From Akkermansiaceae bacterium (lineage in GTDB: Bacteria; Verrucomicrobiota; Verrucomicrobiia; Verrucomicrobiales; Akkermansiaceae), in NCBI GenBank assembly GCA_028822935.1, contig JAPKCM010000008.1, positions 1 through 64,000 on the forward strand: a DNA stretch of 64,000 nucleotides. The letters run 5' to 3'. The notes under the pieces are model-generated. The model made no database searches and was not told the DNA's origin. It saw only the letters and a program-made list of their open reading frames with translations. The position numbers and the translations under genes were made by a program. Of this stretch, positions 35,588 to 44,854 are shown piece by piece (position 1 is the first letter of the stretch; the number at the start of each line of letters is the position of its first letter).

Positions 35588-37672
35588 CTATTGATCCTGC
35601 GCCTTGAGTGTCGCGCGGGCTTTTACGAGGGGGGTAAGGTCGGCGCAACTTGGCTTTTCCTCAAGGATGCCCTTGATGATCGCTGCTTGTAGCAGTCTCA
35701 GCGCTTCGTCTTTTTTTCCCTCACGAGCGCTTTTGAGTCCGAGTCGTTTCAGAAGTTCAAAGGTGGAATCATCAGCGGCGAAAGCGAGGGCTTTTTCGTA
35801 GGCTCGGTAGCCTTTCTCGGTCTCTCCCGATTGGCCGAGAGCCTGACCAATCTTGATCCAAGCGGAGGTCTCACCAAGGGCGAGGGAGCGTGAAATGAGG
35901 GGTTCCTTTTCCGATAGCAGTTCCTCAAAGGCGTGAAGTTGAGGATCGGTCGGTGTGATTTCAAGGGCGATTTGGCAGGCGCGTAGGCGATGAGGAAGTG
36001 GCAGAGTGGTATCTTTGATTGCTGGGAGGAGGATGCGTCCGTCATCCTCACGACGGGCTTTCTTTTCAAGAGGAGCGATCATTTCGGGCCGGTGGAGCGA
36101 GATCGCCATCTCCTGGAGCACGCGTTCCTCGAGAACTGTTTTTTTCTGGAGTTGCTTAACCGCCACATCGTAGACGTCGGGTTTTTTTAAGAATGCTTCG
36201 GCCTTTTCTACCGCATCCTTCGCTGTGAGATCGGGATTTGTCTCCCAAGCTTTCGAAGTCCAAAGCGCCATCGTCATTCCTCGCCCGGGAAAGAGGGCAC
36301 CCATGTCTCCAATCATTTCGTGGGCCGTAAAACCGGGGCGGACGTGACGGCTCAGGCGAAGTGCCGTTTCTAAATCGAAGACCCGTTTGGCCAGCCCCAC
36401 CGTGCGCTGACGATGTCCCACGCGTTTTGGGATGTCCTTAAGGAGGGGAGAAAAAATCTTTTGCGCGGATTCTTTGTCACCACTGGAGATGAGCTTGTTC
36501 GCCAAATAAAGTCGCGCCTCGAGGACCTCATCGCTTCCCGCATTTTTACTGATCCTTTCGAGATAGGTGATCGCTTCCTTCTTTTGATTGTCTGCGAGGA
36601 GAAGGGCGAGGACGCGGCGATGGTTTCCGGTGTCGTGAAGAATCTCGATCGCTTCCGGATTGTGGTCCAGCGCATAGAGGATCTTGGCAAAGGTCTTGGG
36701 ATATTCATAGCCGTCGGCCCGCAGAGCTTCAATGTCGGCAGGGGCAAGACCAAGGAAATCCTTCATCACGGCGATTAACTCCGGAGTCAGATCCTTCGAG
36801 TCGATGAGCGCGTCAAATTTTCCGGCGATGATCAAGCTGTCCTCCTTTACGTCCTGTGGAACGTCCAGTTGACTGGCTTCGATCCACTTTCCCTCCTCCC
36901 TGAGCTTAAAATGAAGGACTTCGAGGGGCTGTTGATTTCCGGCCGGCAAGGTGGCGAGATCCCGGGCGATGTCACCGGTGTCCTTGAGGCCGGCTTGGAG
37001 AATGGCGTGGGCCTCCCTGAGCTTGTCTGTGAGCATCGCTCCGCGGGCCATTCCGAGAAAGAACTCTCTTCCAAAGGGAGCTTGGTGAGTCTGTGCTTCC
37101 TTCAACGTGGCGAGCGGCTGAGGCAAAGCGAGATTGATGGCGATCCGGAGTTCGTGCAGTCCTTCGTTTGCGAGAGTCGCGACCAGAAGTCCGCGGCATT
37201 TGAGCCCCATCGGAATCTTGAGCATTTCGCCATCGAGACGATCATGGAAAAGAATGGTGCTCGCAAGGACTCGCAAAATTTCTGGTGAGAAGCGCTCTTC
37301 CCGAGTCCAGCGATCGAGAAAACGGAGCGCGATCTCGAATCCCCCTTCCTCGTCGAGGAGCGGTAGAAGGGTGCTTTTCTTGTTCGTGGGCGTGGCCTTC
37401 ATCGCGGCTTCCGCAAGACCGAGAAGCGCCTCGGGAGAATCAGGTTTGAGGCCCAGCTGGATGCGCTTGTGGAGAAAGGTGGCCCGCGTGCGAATCTCCG
37501 GATCATCGCTTTCCAGAAAACGGAAAACGAGGGGAAGTGCTTCATCGCCTGCCGCCCAGAGTTCCTTGGTGAGGGCGTCCCGCTCGGAAGACGAACCCTC
37601 CATGAATGTTTTGGTCGCCTCCTCAACACTTGGGAGGGCCCACAGGGGCGCCAGCAATAGGAGAGAGATCAT
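35588..37672 (-). CDS. Exported helical-repeat (HEAT/TPR-like) protein
   Basis: About 694 residues. The start at ATG 37672 (MISLLLLAPLWA) has an AAGGG site about 9 bases upstream; two GTG codons (37681, 37705) are alternatives that would add a basic n-region. After the signal come a HEAT-like start (AGDEALPLVFRFLESDDPEIRTRATFL) and then TPR-like repeats to the end (GYRAYEKALAF, EALRLLQAAI). No catalytic motif seen. It is convergent with the lipoprotein gene at 34970, 9 bases away. Function unknown. Confidence 0.75.
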   Translation of the reverse strand: MISLLLLAPLWALPSVEEATKTFMEGSSSERDALTKELWAAGDEALPLVFRFLESDDPEIRTRATFLHKRIQLGLKPDSPEALLGLAEAAMKATPTNKKSTLLPLLDEEGGFEIALRFLDRWTREERFSPEILRVLASTILFHDRLDGEMLKIPMGLKCRGLLVATLANEGLHELRIAINLALPQPLATLKEAQTHQAPFGREFFLGMARGAMLTDKLREAHAILQAGLKDTGDIARDLATLPAGNQQPLEVLHFKLREEGKWIEASQLDVPQDVKEDSLIIAGKFDALIDSKDLTPELIAVMKDFLGLAPADIEALRADGYEYPKTFAKILYALDHNPEAIEILHDTGNHRRVLALLLADNQKKEAITYLERISKNAGSDEVLEARLYLANKLISSGDKESAQKIFSPLLKDIPKRVGHRQRTVGLAKRVFDLETALRLSRHVRPGFTAHEMIGDMGALFPGRGMTMALWTSKAWETNPDLTAKDAVEKAEAFLKKPDVYDVAVKQLQKKTVLEERVLQEMAISLHRPEMIAPLEKKARREDDGRILLPAIKDTTLPLPHRLRACQIALEITPTDPQLHAFEELLSEKEPLISRSLALGETSAWIKIGQALGQSGETEKGYRAYEKALAFAADDSTFELLKRLGLKSAREGKKDEALRLLQAAIIKGILEEKPSCADLTPLVKARATLKAQDQ

Positions 37673-37741
37673 CCACTTCACCCTTTTCGAATATAGACAG
37701 CGCACTGGTTTGTAACGACGAAAGGTGCTACTTTCTTGGGC

Positions 37742-38569
37742 GTGGATAAACCCGAAGAGGAAAAATCACTGCGTGAGCGTCTGTGGAAAATCATTTTTGA
37801 GGCGGAAACTCCTTTAGGAAAAGCATTTGATGTCGTCCTTCTGGGAGCGATTGTTTTGAGTGTCCTTGCGGTCATGCTGGAGAGTGTGGACCACATTGCA
37901 GCCGAGTGGGGGCCGCAACTACGAGTGGCCGAATGGGTTTTGACCGGCATGTTTACCCTCGAGTACTTTCTTCGGATTGCGCTTGTGAGGCGACCGTGGC
38001 GCTACATGCGATCCTTCTATGGGGTGGTGGATCTTCTTTCCTGTCTGCCTTCTTATCTTTCGCTCTTTTTCGTGGGAACCCACTCCCTTCTGGTGATCCG
38101 TATTCTCCGGCTTCTTAGGATGTTCAGGGTGTTGAAAATGATGAGCCATATCCGCGGGGCGGAGACGATTATGCGAGGACTGGCGGCGAGCCGCGCTAAG
38201 ATTACCGTTTTCTTTATCTCGGTTCTTCTCATTGCCGTTCTGGCCGGAACCTTGATGTATCTGGTAGAGAATGGCCAATCAGGGACGCAGTTTACCAGTA
38301 TTCCGATGAGTATTTATTATGCCATCGTTTCTATCACGACGGTGGGTTTTGGAGACATGGTAGCGGTCACGGTTCTCGGTAAAATGATCACCTCGGCCCT
38401 TGTTCTCGCTGGTTATGCCATTATCGCGGTGCCCACTGGGATCGTGACGGCTGGAATCATGCAGGGCCAGTTGGGTGATGCCACCACGGACGCCTGTCCA
38501 AGCTGCGGAGTGCACGGCCATCTTCCTGATGCGAAATTTTGCCGCCGCTGTGGCGAGAACTTGGATTAG
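37742..38569 (+). CDS. Voltage-gated-type potassium channel with C-terminal zinc ribbon
   Basis: A 275-residue inner-membrane channel with six helices (S1-S6). S4 is RILRLLRMFRVLK (about 120-132), carrying the voltage-sensing arginines. The pore filter is TTVGFGD (about 199-205). The C-terminus ends in a zinc ribbon, CPSCGVHGHLPDAKFCRRCG (about 250-269), with four cysteines, instead of the usual regulatory domain. The first codon is a GTG at 37742 or a TTG two codons earlier; neither has a strong ribosome-binding site. It lies in front of menB. Confidence 0.88.
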   Translation: MDKPEEEKSLRERLWKIIFEAETPLGKAFDVVLLGAIVLSVLAVMLESVDHIAAEWGPQLRVAEWVLTGMFTLEYFLRIALVRRPWRYMRSFYGVVDLLSCLPSYLSLFFVGTHSLLVIRILRLLRMFRVLKMMSHIRGAETIMRGLAASRAKITVFFISVLLIAVLAGTLMYLVENGQSGTQFTSIPMSIYYAIVSITTVGFGDMVAVTVLGKMITSALVLAGYAIIAVPTGIVTAGIMQGQLGDATTDACPSCGVHGHLPDAKFCRRCGENLD

Positions 38570-38608
38570 GGCATTGCGAAGAAGGCAAAGCGACCCGATG
38601 ATCGCAGC

Positions 38609-39424
38609 ATGTGGAACGCAGCCGCTGAATTCGAAGACATCAAATACGAGAAGACGGAAGATGGCGCGATCGCCAAGATCACCATCAATCGCCCGGAAGT
38701 GCGCAATGCCTTCCGCCCGGTCACCGTCGATGAACTCCTGCAGGCCTTCGAGATGGCCCACCGGGACCAAGACGTGGGAGTGATCATTCTTACTGGAGAA
38801 GGGGAGAAGGCCTTTTGCTCAGGCGGCGACCAAAAAGTGCGCGGTCATGCCGGCTACCTTGGGGCCGACGGAGTTCCCCGGCTCAATGTGCTTGATCTGC
38901 AGAAGAAAATTCGAGGCCTTCCAAAACCAGTTGTGGCCATGGTGGCTGGCTACGCCATCGGTGGTGGGCACGTCCTTCACATCGTGTGCGACCTGACGAT
39001 CGCCGCCGAGAATGCCCGCTTTGGTCAAACCGGCCCCAAGGTGGGAAGCTTTGATGGTGGCCTGGGTTCCAGCTACCTCGCCCGCATTGTGGGTCAGAAG
39101 AAGGCGCGCGAAATTTGGTATCTCTGCCGTCAATACGACGCCCAGCAAGCGCTCGATATGGGCTTGGTTAACACCGTGGTTCCGCTCGACCAGCTCGAGA
39201 GCGAGACGGTGCAATGGTGCCGCGAAATGCTCGCTCATTCTCCGCTCGCCCTGCGTTGCCTTAAGTCTGCCCTCAATGCCGACTGCGATGGCCAAATGGG
39301 CCTGCTCGATCTCGCCGGAAATGCCACTCTCCTGTATTACATGAGCGAAGAGGCGAAGGAGGGAAAAGAGGCCTTCATTGAAAAGCGCGCTCCAGACTTC
39401 TCCAAGTTTCCTCGGGTGCCCTAA
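38609..39424 (+). CDS. menB: 1,4-dihydroxy-2-naphthoyl-CoA synthase
   Basis: A 271-residue crotonase-fold enzyme that closes the naphthoquinone ring of o-succinylbenzoyl-CoA in menaquinone synthesis. Family signs: [11 protein letters not shown] (MenB-specific GGDQxxRG), [20 protein letters not shown] (oxyanion-hole Gly), [14 protein letters not shown] with the MenB Asp, and the C-terminal [17 protein letters not shown], typical of MenB. The length is normal. menA follows two genes on, so naphthoquinone synthesis is at least partly clustered here. No menD, menF, menH, menC or menE was seen in the window. Confidence 0.95.
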   Translation: MWNAAAEFEDIKYEKTEDGAIAKITINRPEVRNAFRPVTVDELLQAFEMAHRDQDVGVIILTGEGEKAFCSGGDQKVRGHAGYLGADGVPRLNVLDLQKKIRGLPKPVVAMVAGYAIGGGHVLHIVCDLTIAAENARFGQTGPKVGSFDGGLGSSYLARIVGQKKAREIWYLCRQYDAQQALDMGLVNTVVPLDQLESETVQWCREMLAHSPLALRCLKSALNADCDGQMGLLDLAGNATLLYYMSEEAKEGKEAFIEKRAPDFSKFPRVP

Positions 39425-39429
39425 GTCTG

Positions 39430-40788
39430 ATGAAAACGTCCGTTGTTGTCCCTTTTGTCACCCTGTTTGTGGGTGCGGGACGGGGCTATTTCGCTGGTTC
39501 AAGTCAGGTCGCTGGAGAAAAAGAAGTGGCCCCGGCGATTTCCAGTCATAGCTCTAGCGGAACTCGCCCGTCGCCCGGTTCATCGGCTCCCTCCCCTAGT
39601 ATTTCGTTTTTGAAATTCGCCGAGAGGATTCTGTTTTCAGATTGGGATGAGCGAAAAGGAATTCTCGCAGAAATCTCTCCAGAAAACCGTCGCGCTCACC
39701 TCGAGTTTCTTCTGAAACAATCCGGTCCTTATGGCCTCGATTACAAGGAGGCAAGAGTCATCAACGATTTGCTCGATGAGCTTGTGAACGAGGACCTGGA
39801 GGGGACCTTGCAATGGGTTTTGGCAAGTGATCACAAGGGGAACCGTGATTATCTTTTTGGAGAGATTTTCGAGGACAAAGAGGCCGCGGCGTGGATCAGG
39901 GAGAATTTTGAATCTCTTTTTTCCAAGGCTCGGTCCATTGAGCAACCGCATGAAATTTTAAGAAAGCTGATCGGGACGCAGATTGAGGGCGATGTTCTTA
40001 AGGCTATCCAGCTTTCGGAAAGGCACCTTGTTGACCATGAAGGGATGATCGATTTTCCGAGCGGGCTTCAGGAAAAAGCTGTCGGGCATGGCTGGGAAAC
40101 GGCTTTTGAATATTACAAAGACAATTGGAAAGAGAACAATTCGTCGAGTGACCATTCTTGGAGTGGAGAATTCCCGATGGATTTCGATTTTACTTCCTTC
40201 GCAGGGGAATGGAAAAAGCACGAGAGCGCGTTGCGCTTCAAGGGGCAAAAAGGACGATTCTATGAGCCGCCAACATACATCTGGAAAGTTTGGTCCGAGC
40301 AGGAGCCGGAAGCAGTCTTTGAGTTTCTGACAAATGGCGGAAGCCTCACCTTCGAATTTGGTTTCTTTTTTGACGCTTTTGCGAAGAGCGCTACTCCGGA
40401 GGAGGTATTTGAGTTCAGCAGCAAGGTGGTTTCTGGTCCACCTGACGAAGAGATTGATCTAGATCGAAAGTTGTTTAAGTGCATGTTGAATAATCCTCGG
40501 AATCTCAAATCATTGATGGCTTGGTCTCAGGGGAATGATGCGACTCCAGTGACTCAGGCCCTTATTAAGGGAATTTTACCCGTAGGCAGCAGGAGGGGTG
40601 AAACGGGTCTTGCGATTCTCAAAATGGTCCATAAGGAGCAACAACTTTACGTTGTCCGAGATTCCTATACCATAGATGGGGATTTTCGGATGTGGGATCG
40701 TGGCCGGGAGTGGTTCAACGAACCGCTTAAATTCCTGGGTCATTCGGAATCTGAAATCAATGCCGCGATCGGCGAGAAGAGTGAATGA
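39430..40788 (+). CDS. Exported or membrane-anchored protein of unknown function between menB and menA
   Basis: A 452-residue protein. The N-terminus (MKTSVVVPFVTLFVGAGRGYFAG) is a signal or anchor, followed by a Ser/Pro linker. The rest is mostly helical, with aromatic and acidic residues (FAERILFSDWDERKGILAEISPENRRAHLEFL). No domain recognised. It starts 5 bases after menB, and its stop overlaps the menA start (ATGATG), so it is cotranscribed with both, but nothing links it to quinone chemistry. Confidence 0.7.
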   Translation: MKTSVVVPFVTLFVGAGRGYFAGSSQVAGEKEVAPAISSHSSSGTRPSPGSSAPSPSISFLKFAERILFSDWDERKGILAEISPENRRAHLEFLLKQSGPYGLDYKEARVINDLLDELVNEDLEGTLQWVLASDHKGNRDYLFGEIFEDKEAAAWIRENFESLFSKARSIEQPHEILRKLIGTQIEGDVLKAIQLSERHLVDHEGMIDFPSGLQEKAVGHGWETAFEYYKDNWKENNSSSDHSWSGEFPMDFDFTSFAGEWKKHESALRFKGQKGRFYEPPTYIWKVWSEQEPEAVFEFLTNGGSLTFEFGFFFDAFAKSATPEEVFEFSSKVVSGPPDEEIDLDRKLFKCMLNNPRNLKSLMAWSQGNDATPVTQALIKGILPVGSRRGETGLAILKMVHKEQQLYVVRDSYTIDGDFRMWDRGREWFNEPLKFLGHSESEINAAIGEKSE

Positions 40789-41642
40789 TGAAATCCTGGC
40801 TCCTCGCATCCCGACCCAAGACGCTTCCGGCGGCGATTGTGCCGGTGTGGTCTGGTTCTTTGCTGGCATGGCACCTGACGGGGGAGTTTGACCTTCGCCT
40901 CGCGATCCTTACGGTTTTTGGCGCGGTCTTTATCCAGATCGCGACGAATTTTTTCAACGATGTCATCGATGCTGAAAAGGGAGCGGATACCGAAGCGCGA
41001 CTCGGGCCTCAGCGGGCCACGGCTTCCGGGCTCTTGTCGAGGCGCGCCGTTTATCTTGGGGCTGCCTTGATGCTCCTCTTGGCTTCCATCGTGGGCTGCC
41101 TTTTATTCCTCGAGCGCGGATGGTGGATCATCGCGATTGGGGTGCCTTCGCTCTACCTGAGTTACGGTTATACCGGCGGGCCGCTTCCGCTTGCTTATCG
41201 CGGCTTGGGCGAGGTCTTTGTCATTCTCTTCTTTGGCTTGGTTGCGGTCGGGGGGACGGTTTTTATCCAAACGGGTCAGTGGCTTGCGGAGAGTTGGATC
41301 CTGGGACTTCAGATCGGTTTTCTTTCCGCTGCTCTAATCGCCATCAATAACTACCGTGATCTTGAAGAAGATCGCGCGGTGCAAAAGAGGACGATCGTGG
41401 TGCGCTTTGGTCGACCCAAGGTCAAAATGCTGATCCTTGCGATGACCGTGTTGCCCTACCTTCTCATCCTGGCTCACGAGATGTCCGGGTGGTTTATTGC
41501 CGCCAGCATCCCGGGATTACTCTTCTTTGTGATCGTCTATCGTCTCATTAGTCCTTCGCGGGTTCCCGCGGCTTTGCTGGGAATTGCCGCGCTTCATCTA
41601 ATCGTTTTTGTTCTCGTTCAAAATATCGTCATGATATTTTGA
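40785..41642 (+). CDS. menA: 1,4-dihydroxy-2-naphthoate polyprenyltransferase
   Basis: A 285-residue UbiA-family membrane enzyme with about 8-9 helices, which attaches the polyprenyl tail to dihydroxynaphthoate, the step before methylation to menaquinone. The two Asp-rich motifs are NDVIDAEKGAD (about 57-67) and NNYRDLEEDR (about 186-195), which bind the prenyl diphosphate through Mg2+. It starts 4 bases before the preceding stop codon. Together with menB it shows that the organism makes menaquinone. Confidence 0.92.
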   Translation: MMKSWLLASRPKTLPAAIVPVWSGSLLAWHLTGEFDLRLAILTVFGAVFIQIATNFFNDVIDAEKGADTEARLGPQRATASGLLSRRAVYLGAALMLLLASIVGCLLFLERGWWIIAIGVPSLYLSYGYTGGPLPLAYRGLGEVFVILFFGLVAVGGTVFIQTGQWLAESWILGLQIGFLSAALIAINNYRDLEEDRAVQKRTIVVRFGRPKVKMLILAMTVLPYLLILAHEMSGWFIAASIPGLLFFVIVYRLISPSRVPAALLGIAALHLIVFVLVQNIVMIF

Positions 41643-41700
41643 CCTTGTCTGTTTTTCGGGGTAATCTGACTTCAGTCTTCAGAGGGTCATTTTTCACATT

Positions 41701-42201
41701 TTGAAACCGAACGGTCAGGTCTTAACCCGCCAATATCAATCCATCTTCTGGGTCCGCTTAGAAGGAAAGGGAACCTTTATGGACAGCCCTTGTATCAAGG
41801 AAGCGGTGGAGCGCAAAATCTCAGAGGGCGTTCGCGAGATCGTGGTCGATCTGGAAGCGTGCACCGGAATGGATTCCACTTTCATGGGGATGCTTGCCGG
41901 AATCGCGGCCAAGCTCCGTGGCCCTGAGGGGGGCACCTTGAGTGTCGTTTCTCCGGGTAAGAAAAATCAAGATTCTTTGGAAGAACTCGGTCTCTCGCAG
42001 CTTCTGCAGATCGAACCGGAAGAAGGTCCGTGGATCGGAAAGCTGGACGAAGTTCGCGCTGACCTGAAACCGATTGGTGGAAGCTCACCTGGAAAAGAAG
42101 GCCACATCCTAGAGTGTCACGAAAATCTCTGTGAGGCAGACTCGCAAAATAACGAGCGCTTTCAAGCCGTTCTCGATGTTCTTCGGGCGAGTGGAAAATA
42201 A
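41701..42201 (+). CDS. STAS-domain protein (anti-sigma-factor antagonist-like)
   Basis: A 166-residue protein. Residues about 10-100 form a STAS fold with the phosphorylatable-serine motif GMDSTFMGML (Ser equivalent to that of SpoIIAA), after REIVVDLEACT. A C-terminal extension (about 115-166), rich in acidic residues, has no known domain. It starts with TTG at 41701 and faces a Ser/Thr kinase gene on the other strand 3 bases away, so a kinase-STAS signalling pair is possible. Target unknown. Confidence 0.82.
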   Translation: MKPNGQVLTRQYQSIFWVRLEGKGTFMDSPCIKEAVERKISEGVREIVVDLEACTGMDSTFMGMLAGIAAKLRGPEGGTLSVVSPGKKNQDSLEELGLSQLLQIEPEEGPWIGKLDEVRADLKPIGGSSPGKEGHILECHENLCEADSQNNERFQAVLDVLRASGK

Positions 42202-42204
42202 AAG

Positions 42205-43605
42205 TTATTCGCGATAGGCCTTTTCCAGTTCACTCAGGGTAATGCGTCCATTTTGATCGAGATCGAAGGTGGCAAAGCTTTCCTCAAGACGTTTCCGAAT
42301 TGCAGGAAACGAGGTGTGAGAAAATTCTTTGATCGAGAGCATCTTGTCCAAGTTGTAGTCTCGCTCCTCGAGCAGTTCATCCGGGGACTTCGGGAGGTGT
42401 AGTTTTTCGACAAGCGTCTTCTCTTTATTGGTCGATGGGGTCTTCGGAGAATCCTTTGGCAGACTCGCGGAGGGAGTTGAATAGATCGCCGGGACCATTT
42501 TTACAACTTCTTGGGGATCTGCCCCCTTGGGCCAGTAGATGAAAGCGATGATGAGGACTGCCACTCCAAGCAACGGCCAAAGCCATCCTGAAAGATGGGT
42601 GGAATTGTCGGTGATGAGAACCGGGTGAGTGAGGAGAGGGACCCCTGTGGTCCGGGGAGGGAGAACCTGAACGGTGGTAATGGTGGCCGGTGTTTGCGGG
42701 CCTTGCACCGCCGGAGCGGCCTTGAGGCGCACCGGATGGGTGATCATTTGGACTCCTTGAGGAGCGGGGGGATTGAAGGTTCCTTGTCGGATGCCCACGA
42801 GCTGACTCAGCGCTACTTCACAGGAATTGGGTCGGTTGTCAGGCTGGCGAGCCATTAAACTCATGATCCAGTTGCAGAGAGTTTCTGGAAGGTCGGGCCG
42901 ATATTCGCGCAGGTCCTTGCAGTAGCCTTGAAGATGAGAGGCCATCACCTGAGCGACCGATTCGCCATTAAAAGGATACTCCCCGGTGAGGGCATAATAA
43001 AAAACGCCTCCGAGAGAATAGAGATCGGTGCGCGCATCGAGCGGGCGCTGCTCAAATTGCTCGGGTGCCATGAAATAGATGGAACCAAAGAGGGAGTTGC
43101 CGTGGGCAATCGTTTGGATCGATGGCTCAAGGGTGAACTTGGCCAGTCCGAAGTCGAGAAGCTTGAGCTGCATCCGGCCGCTGGGCAGCCAGGTGATCAT
43201 GATGTTGCAGGGCTTGATATCCCGATGAAGTAAGTGGCCATCGTGCGCGGCGAGAAGGCCTTCGAGGCACTGTTCGGCGACACTGAAAAAATCGGTTTCG
43301 ATGAGGGGTGCTCGGGAAATCAAAGTTTCCAAGGTTTCTCCATCGAGAAGTTCCATCACGACGAAGGGGCCGTCCCCGTCTTGCCCGATGTCGAAAAGGC
43401 TCACGACGTGAGGAGAATTGAGCGCGGAGAGGGAATGGCACTCTCGCATCAAATCATCGACCTGATCTTGGGTGCTCCCTTCCTCCGTAAGGAGGCGCTT
43501 AATGGCGACCTTTCGCCGAAGCTGGTGGTCGTAGCCCTCAAAAACCGCGCCTAGGCCTCCTTGGCCAAGCTTGCGTTTGATTTCATAGCGATCCTTTGGG
43601 TCCAT
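42205..43605 (-). CDS. Hanks-type Ser/Thr protein kinase with C-terminal EF-hand
   Basis: A 466-residue membrane-bound kinase. Kinase domain, residues 7-270: GQGGLGAVFEG (Gly loop), VAIKRL with Lys36, HRDIKPCN (Asp129), DFGLAKF (151-157), and YFMAPEQFEQRPLDARTDLYSLG. A linker and one transmembrane helix (about 348-368, LWPLLGVAVLIIAFIYW) follow, then a periplasmic-side tail ending in one EF-hand, DLDQNGRITLSE (about 449-460). Eukaryotic-like kinases usually end in PASTA or WD40 sensor domains; an EF-hand sensor is less common. The STAS gene on the other strand is a plausible substrate. Calcium sensing is an inference. Confidence 0.9.
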   Translation of the reverse strand: MDPKDRYEIKRKLGQGGLGAVFEGYDHQLRRKVAIKRLLTEEGSTQDQVDDLMRECHSLSALNSPHVVSLFDIGQDGDGPFVVMELLDGETLETLISRAPLIETDFFSVAEQCLEGLLAAHDGHLLHRDIKPCNIMITWLPSGRMQLKLLDFGLAKFTLEPSIQTIAHGNSLFGSIYFMAPEQFEQRPLDARTDLYSLGGVFYYALTGEYPFNGESVAQVMASHLQGYCKDLREYRPDLPETLCNWIMSLMARQPDNRPNSCEVALSQLVGIRQGTFNPPAPQGVQMITHPVRLKAAPAVQGPQTPATITTVQVLPPRTTGVPLLTHPVLITDNSTHLSGWLWPLLGVAVLIIAFIYWPKGADPQEVVKMVPAIYSTPSASLPKDSPKTPSTNKEKTLVEKLHLPKSPDELLEERDYNLDKMLSIKEFSHTSFPAIRKRLEESFATFDLDQNGRITLSELEKAYRE

Positions 43606-43749
43606 ACAGCTTGGGTGAAATCTCTCTAGAGAAGGGAGATAGACCGTTTCAGTGGAAAAGAAAGCTTGGAAGCGGCTTGGTGGGAATATTTCGATTGCCT
43701 CATTACGAGTTGATGGCTAGGTTGCGCGCCCGACCGAAAATTCTAATGC
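43606..43749 (+). promoter_or_regulatory. Upstream region of tRNA-Ser
   Basis: A 144-base gap between the divergent kinase gene and the tRNA. It holds an inverted repeat ATCTCTCTAGAGAAGGGAGAT just before the kinase start codon, and a TTGATGG followed about 20 bases later by AAAATTCT, a weak candidate -35/-10 for the tRNA. No gene seen. Confidence 0.35.
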
Positions 43750-43839
43750 GGACAGATGGCAGAGTGGTCTAATGCGCTCGCTTGGAAAGCGTGTGTGGCA
43801 GCGATGTCACCGTGGGTTCGAATCCCACTCTGTCCGCCA
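43750..43839 (+). tRNA. tRNA-Ser (anticodon GGA)
   Basis: A class II tRNA of 90 bases with CCA encoded. Acceptor stem GGACAGA / TCTGTCC, discriminator G, then CCA. The anticodon stem CTCGC/GCGTG carries the loop TTGGAAA, giving anticodon GGA for UCC and UCU. A long variable arm (about 16 bases, GTGGCAGCGATGTCAC) is the serine hallmark, and the T-arm has GGTTCGAATCC. Confidence 0.96.
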
Positions 43840-43872
43840 TAACCCCGTGCCAGCTTGCTGGCACGGGGTTAT
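43839..43872 (+). terminator. Terminator hairpin after tRNA-Ser
   Basis: A perfect 15-bp inverted repeat, ATAACCCCGTGCCAG / CTGGCACGGGGTTAT with a 4-base loop, starts at the last base of the tRNA and is followed by TGGTTTTC. Its strength and position fit transcript termination of the tRNA. Confidence 0.8.
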
Positions 43873-44029
43873 GGTTTTCTAGGCTGGGCCTGCGAGGATT
43901 AGCGAGGGAATGAGATTTGAACGGTTTCCTTCTACGCACTTTGAGCTGCTGTCGGTGGGACGAGTGACTGAGGAGAAGAGGGTCGACTAAGGTAATGAGA
44001 GGGGAAAGTCTTGTAGAATCTTCCTCAAT

Positions 44030-44779
44030 CTATTTCACCACCACGGGCTCGATGCGCTCACTTGTGATTCTTACGATGACGGTGTATTTTTTTCCTTCCT
44101 GGCCGGTGCCCAGGAGGACCGAGTGGCCTTCTTCGGTGCGCCAGAGGTGAGAGCAGAGAATGAGCCCGTCCTGCAGTTCATCGGAGTTTGGATAAGGCGC
44201 ACCTTGCACCGGGCGACCATGAAGCATGGTGAGAACGGAAGTCATTTCTTCCCAATTGTTCTTCAACATGCCTCCGTAGGACCCTCGTTCAACCACTTTA
44301 CTCCGCAGGGTCACTTCCCGGAGGGTGTCGTTCTTGGTCCAGCCGAAGTAGAGGTAGCAGTGGAGCCCGCCGATGGTTTTCTTGGTGCGGTAAGCCCCGT
44401 TGAGTCCGATGCGCGCCATCATGACATCGGCCGCATCGCCTTCGACCATTTTACTCACTTTAAGTTTGGCAATGACGTCTTTTCGCGTGTCTCCGAATTC
44501 GAGGGTGTCAAAAGCGGCCCCTTTTGGCGGAGCTGGAGCATCGATTGCGGAAGGCCTGGCGAGGGGATGGTTTTCAACGAGCCATGCCTGATCTACTTCG
44601 TGAAGCTTAGCGATGGGGAAGCTGACGATTCGGCTTCCTTTTTTAAGGGTGACCAGATTTCCGTCGTTCGAGATGTGGTCCGCTTCAAACTGTTGGTCAC
44701 CCTTGGCGCTGCGCCAGAGTCGGGCTTCGAGGCCGATCGTGGCTGTCGCAATTGTCAGTAAGCAAAGAAACTTGGTCAT
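44030..44779 (-). CDS. Exported SHD1-domain-like protein
   Basis: About 249 residues, with signal peptide at the ATG 44779 (MTKFLCLLTIATATIGLEA). The N-terminal 50 mature residues (ARLWRSAKGDQQFEADHISNDGNLVTLKKGSRIVSFPIAKLHEVDQAWLVEN) match the SHD1 pattern of Planctomycetota and Verrucomicrobiota exported proteins: W-x-x-x-x-G, charged turn, L-x-x-x-D-x-x-W-L. The rest (about 85-249) is unassigned, with repeated beta patterns such as GGLHCYLYFGWTKNDTLREVTL. Partner unknown. Confidence 0.75.
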   Translation of the reverse strand: MTKFLCLLTIATATIGLEARLWRSAKGDQQFEADHISNDGNLVTLKKGSRIVSFPIAKLHEVDQAWLVENHPLARPSAIDAPAPPKGAAFDTLEFGDTRKDVIAKLKVSKMVEGDAADVMMARIGLNGAYRTKKTIGGLHCYLYFGWTKNDTLREVTLRSKVVERGSYGGMLKNNWEEMTSVLTMLHGRPVQGAPYPNSDELQDGLILCSHLWRTEEGHSVLLGTGQEGKKYTVIVRITSERIEPVVVK

Positions 44780-44854
44780 GGAATCTGAAGATAGAACGTT
44801 CGAAGGGTTGTTTTTATTCTCCTTTGCCACAAGGTTTTTCCAGCGGATGAGATC

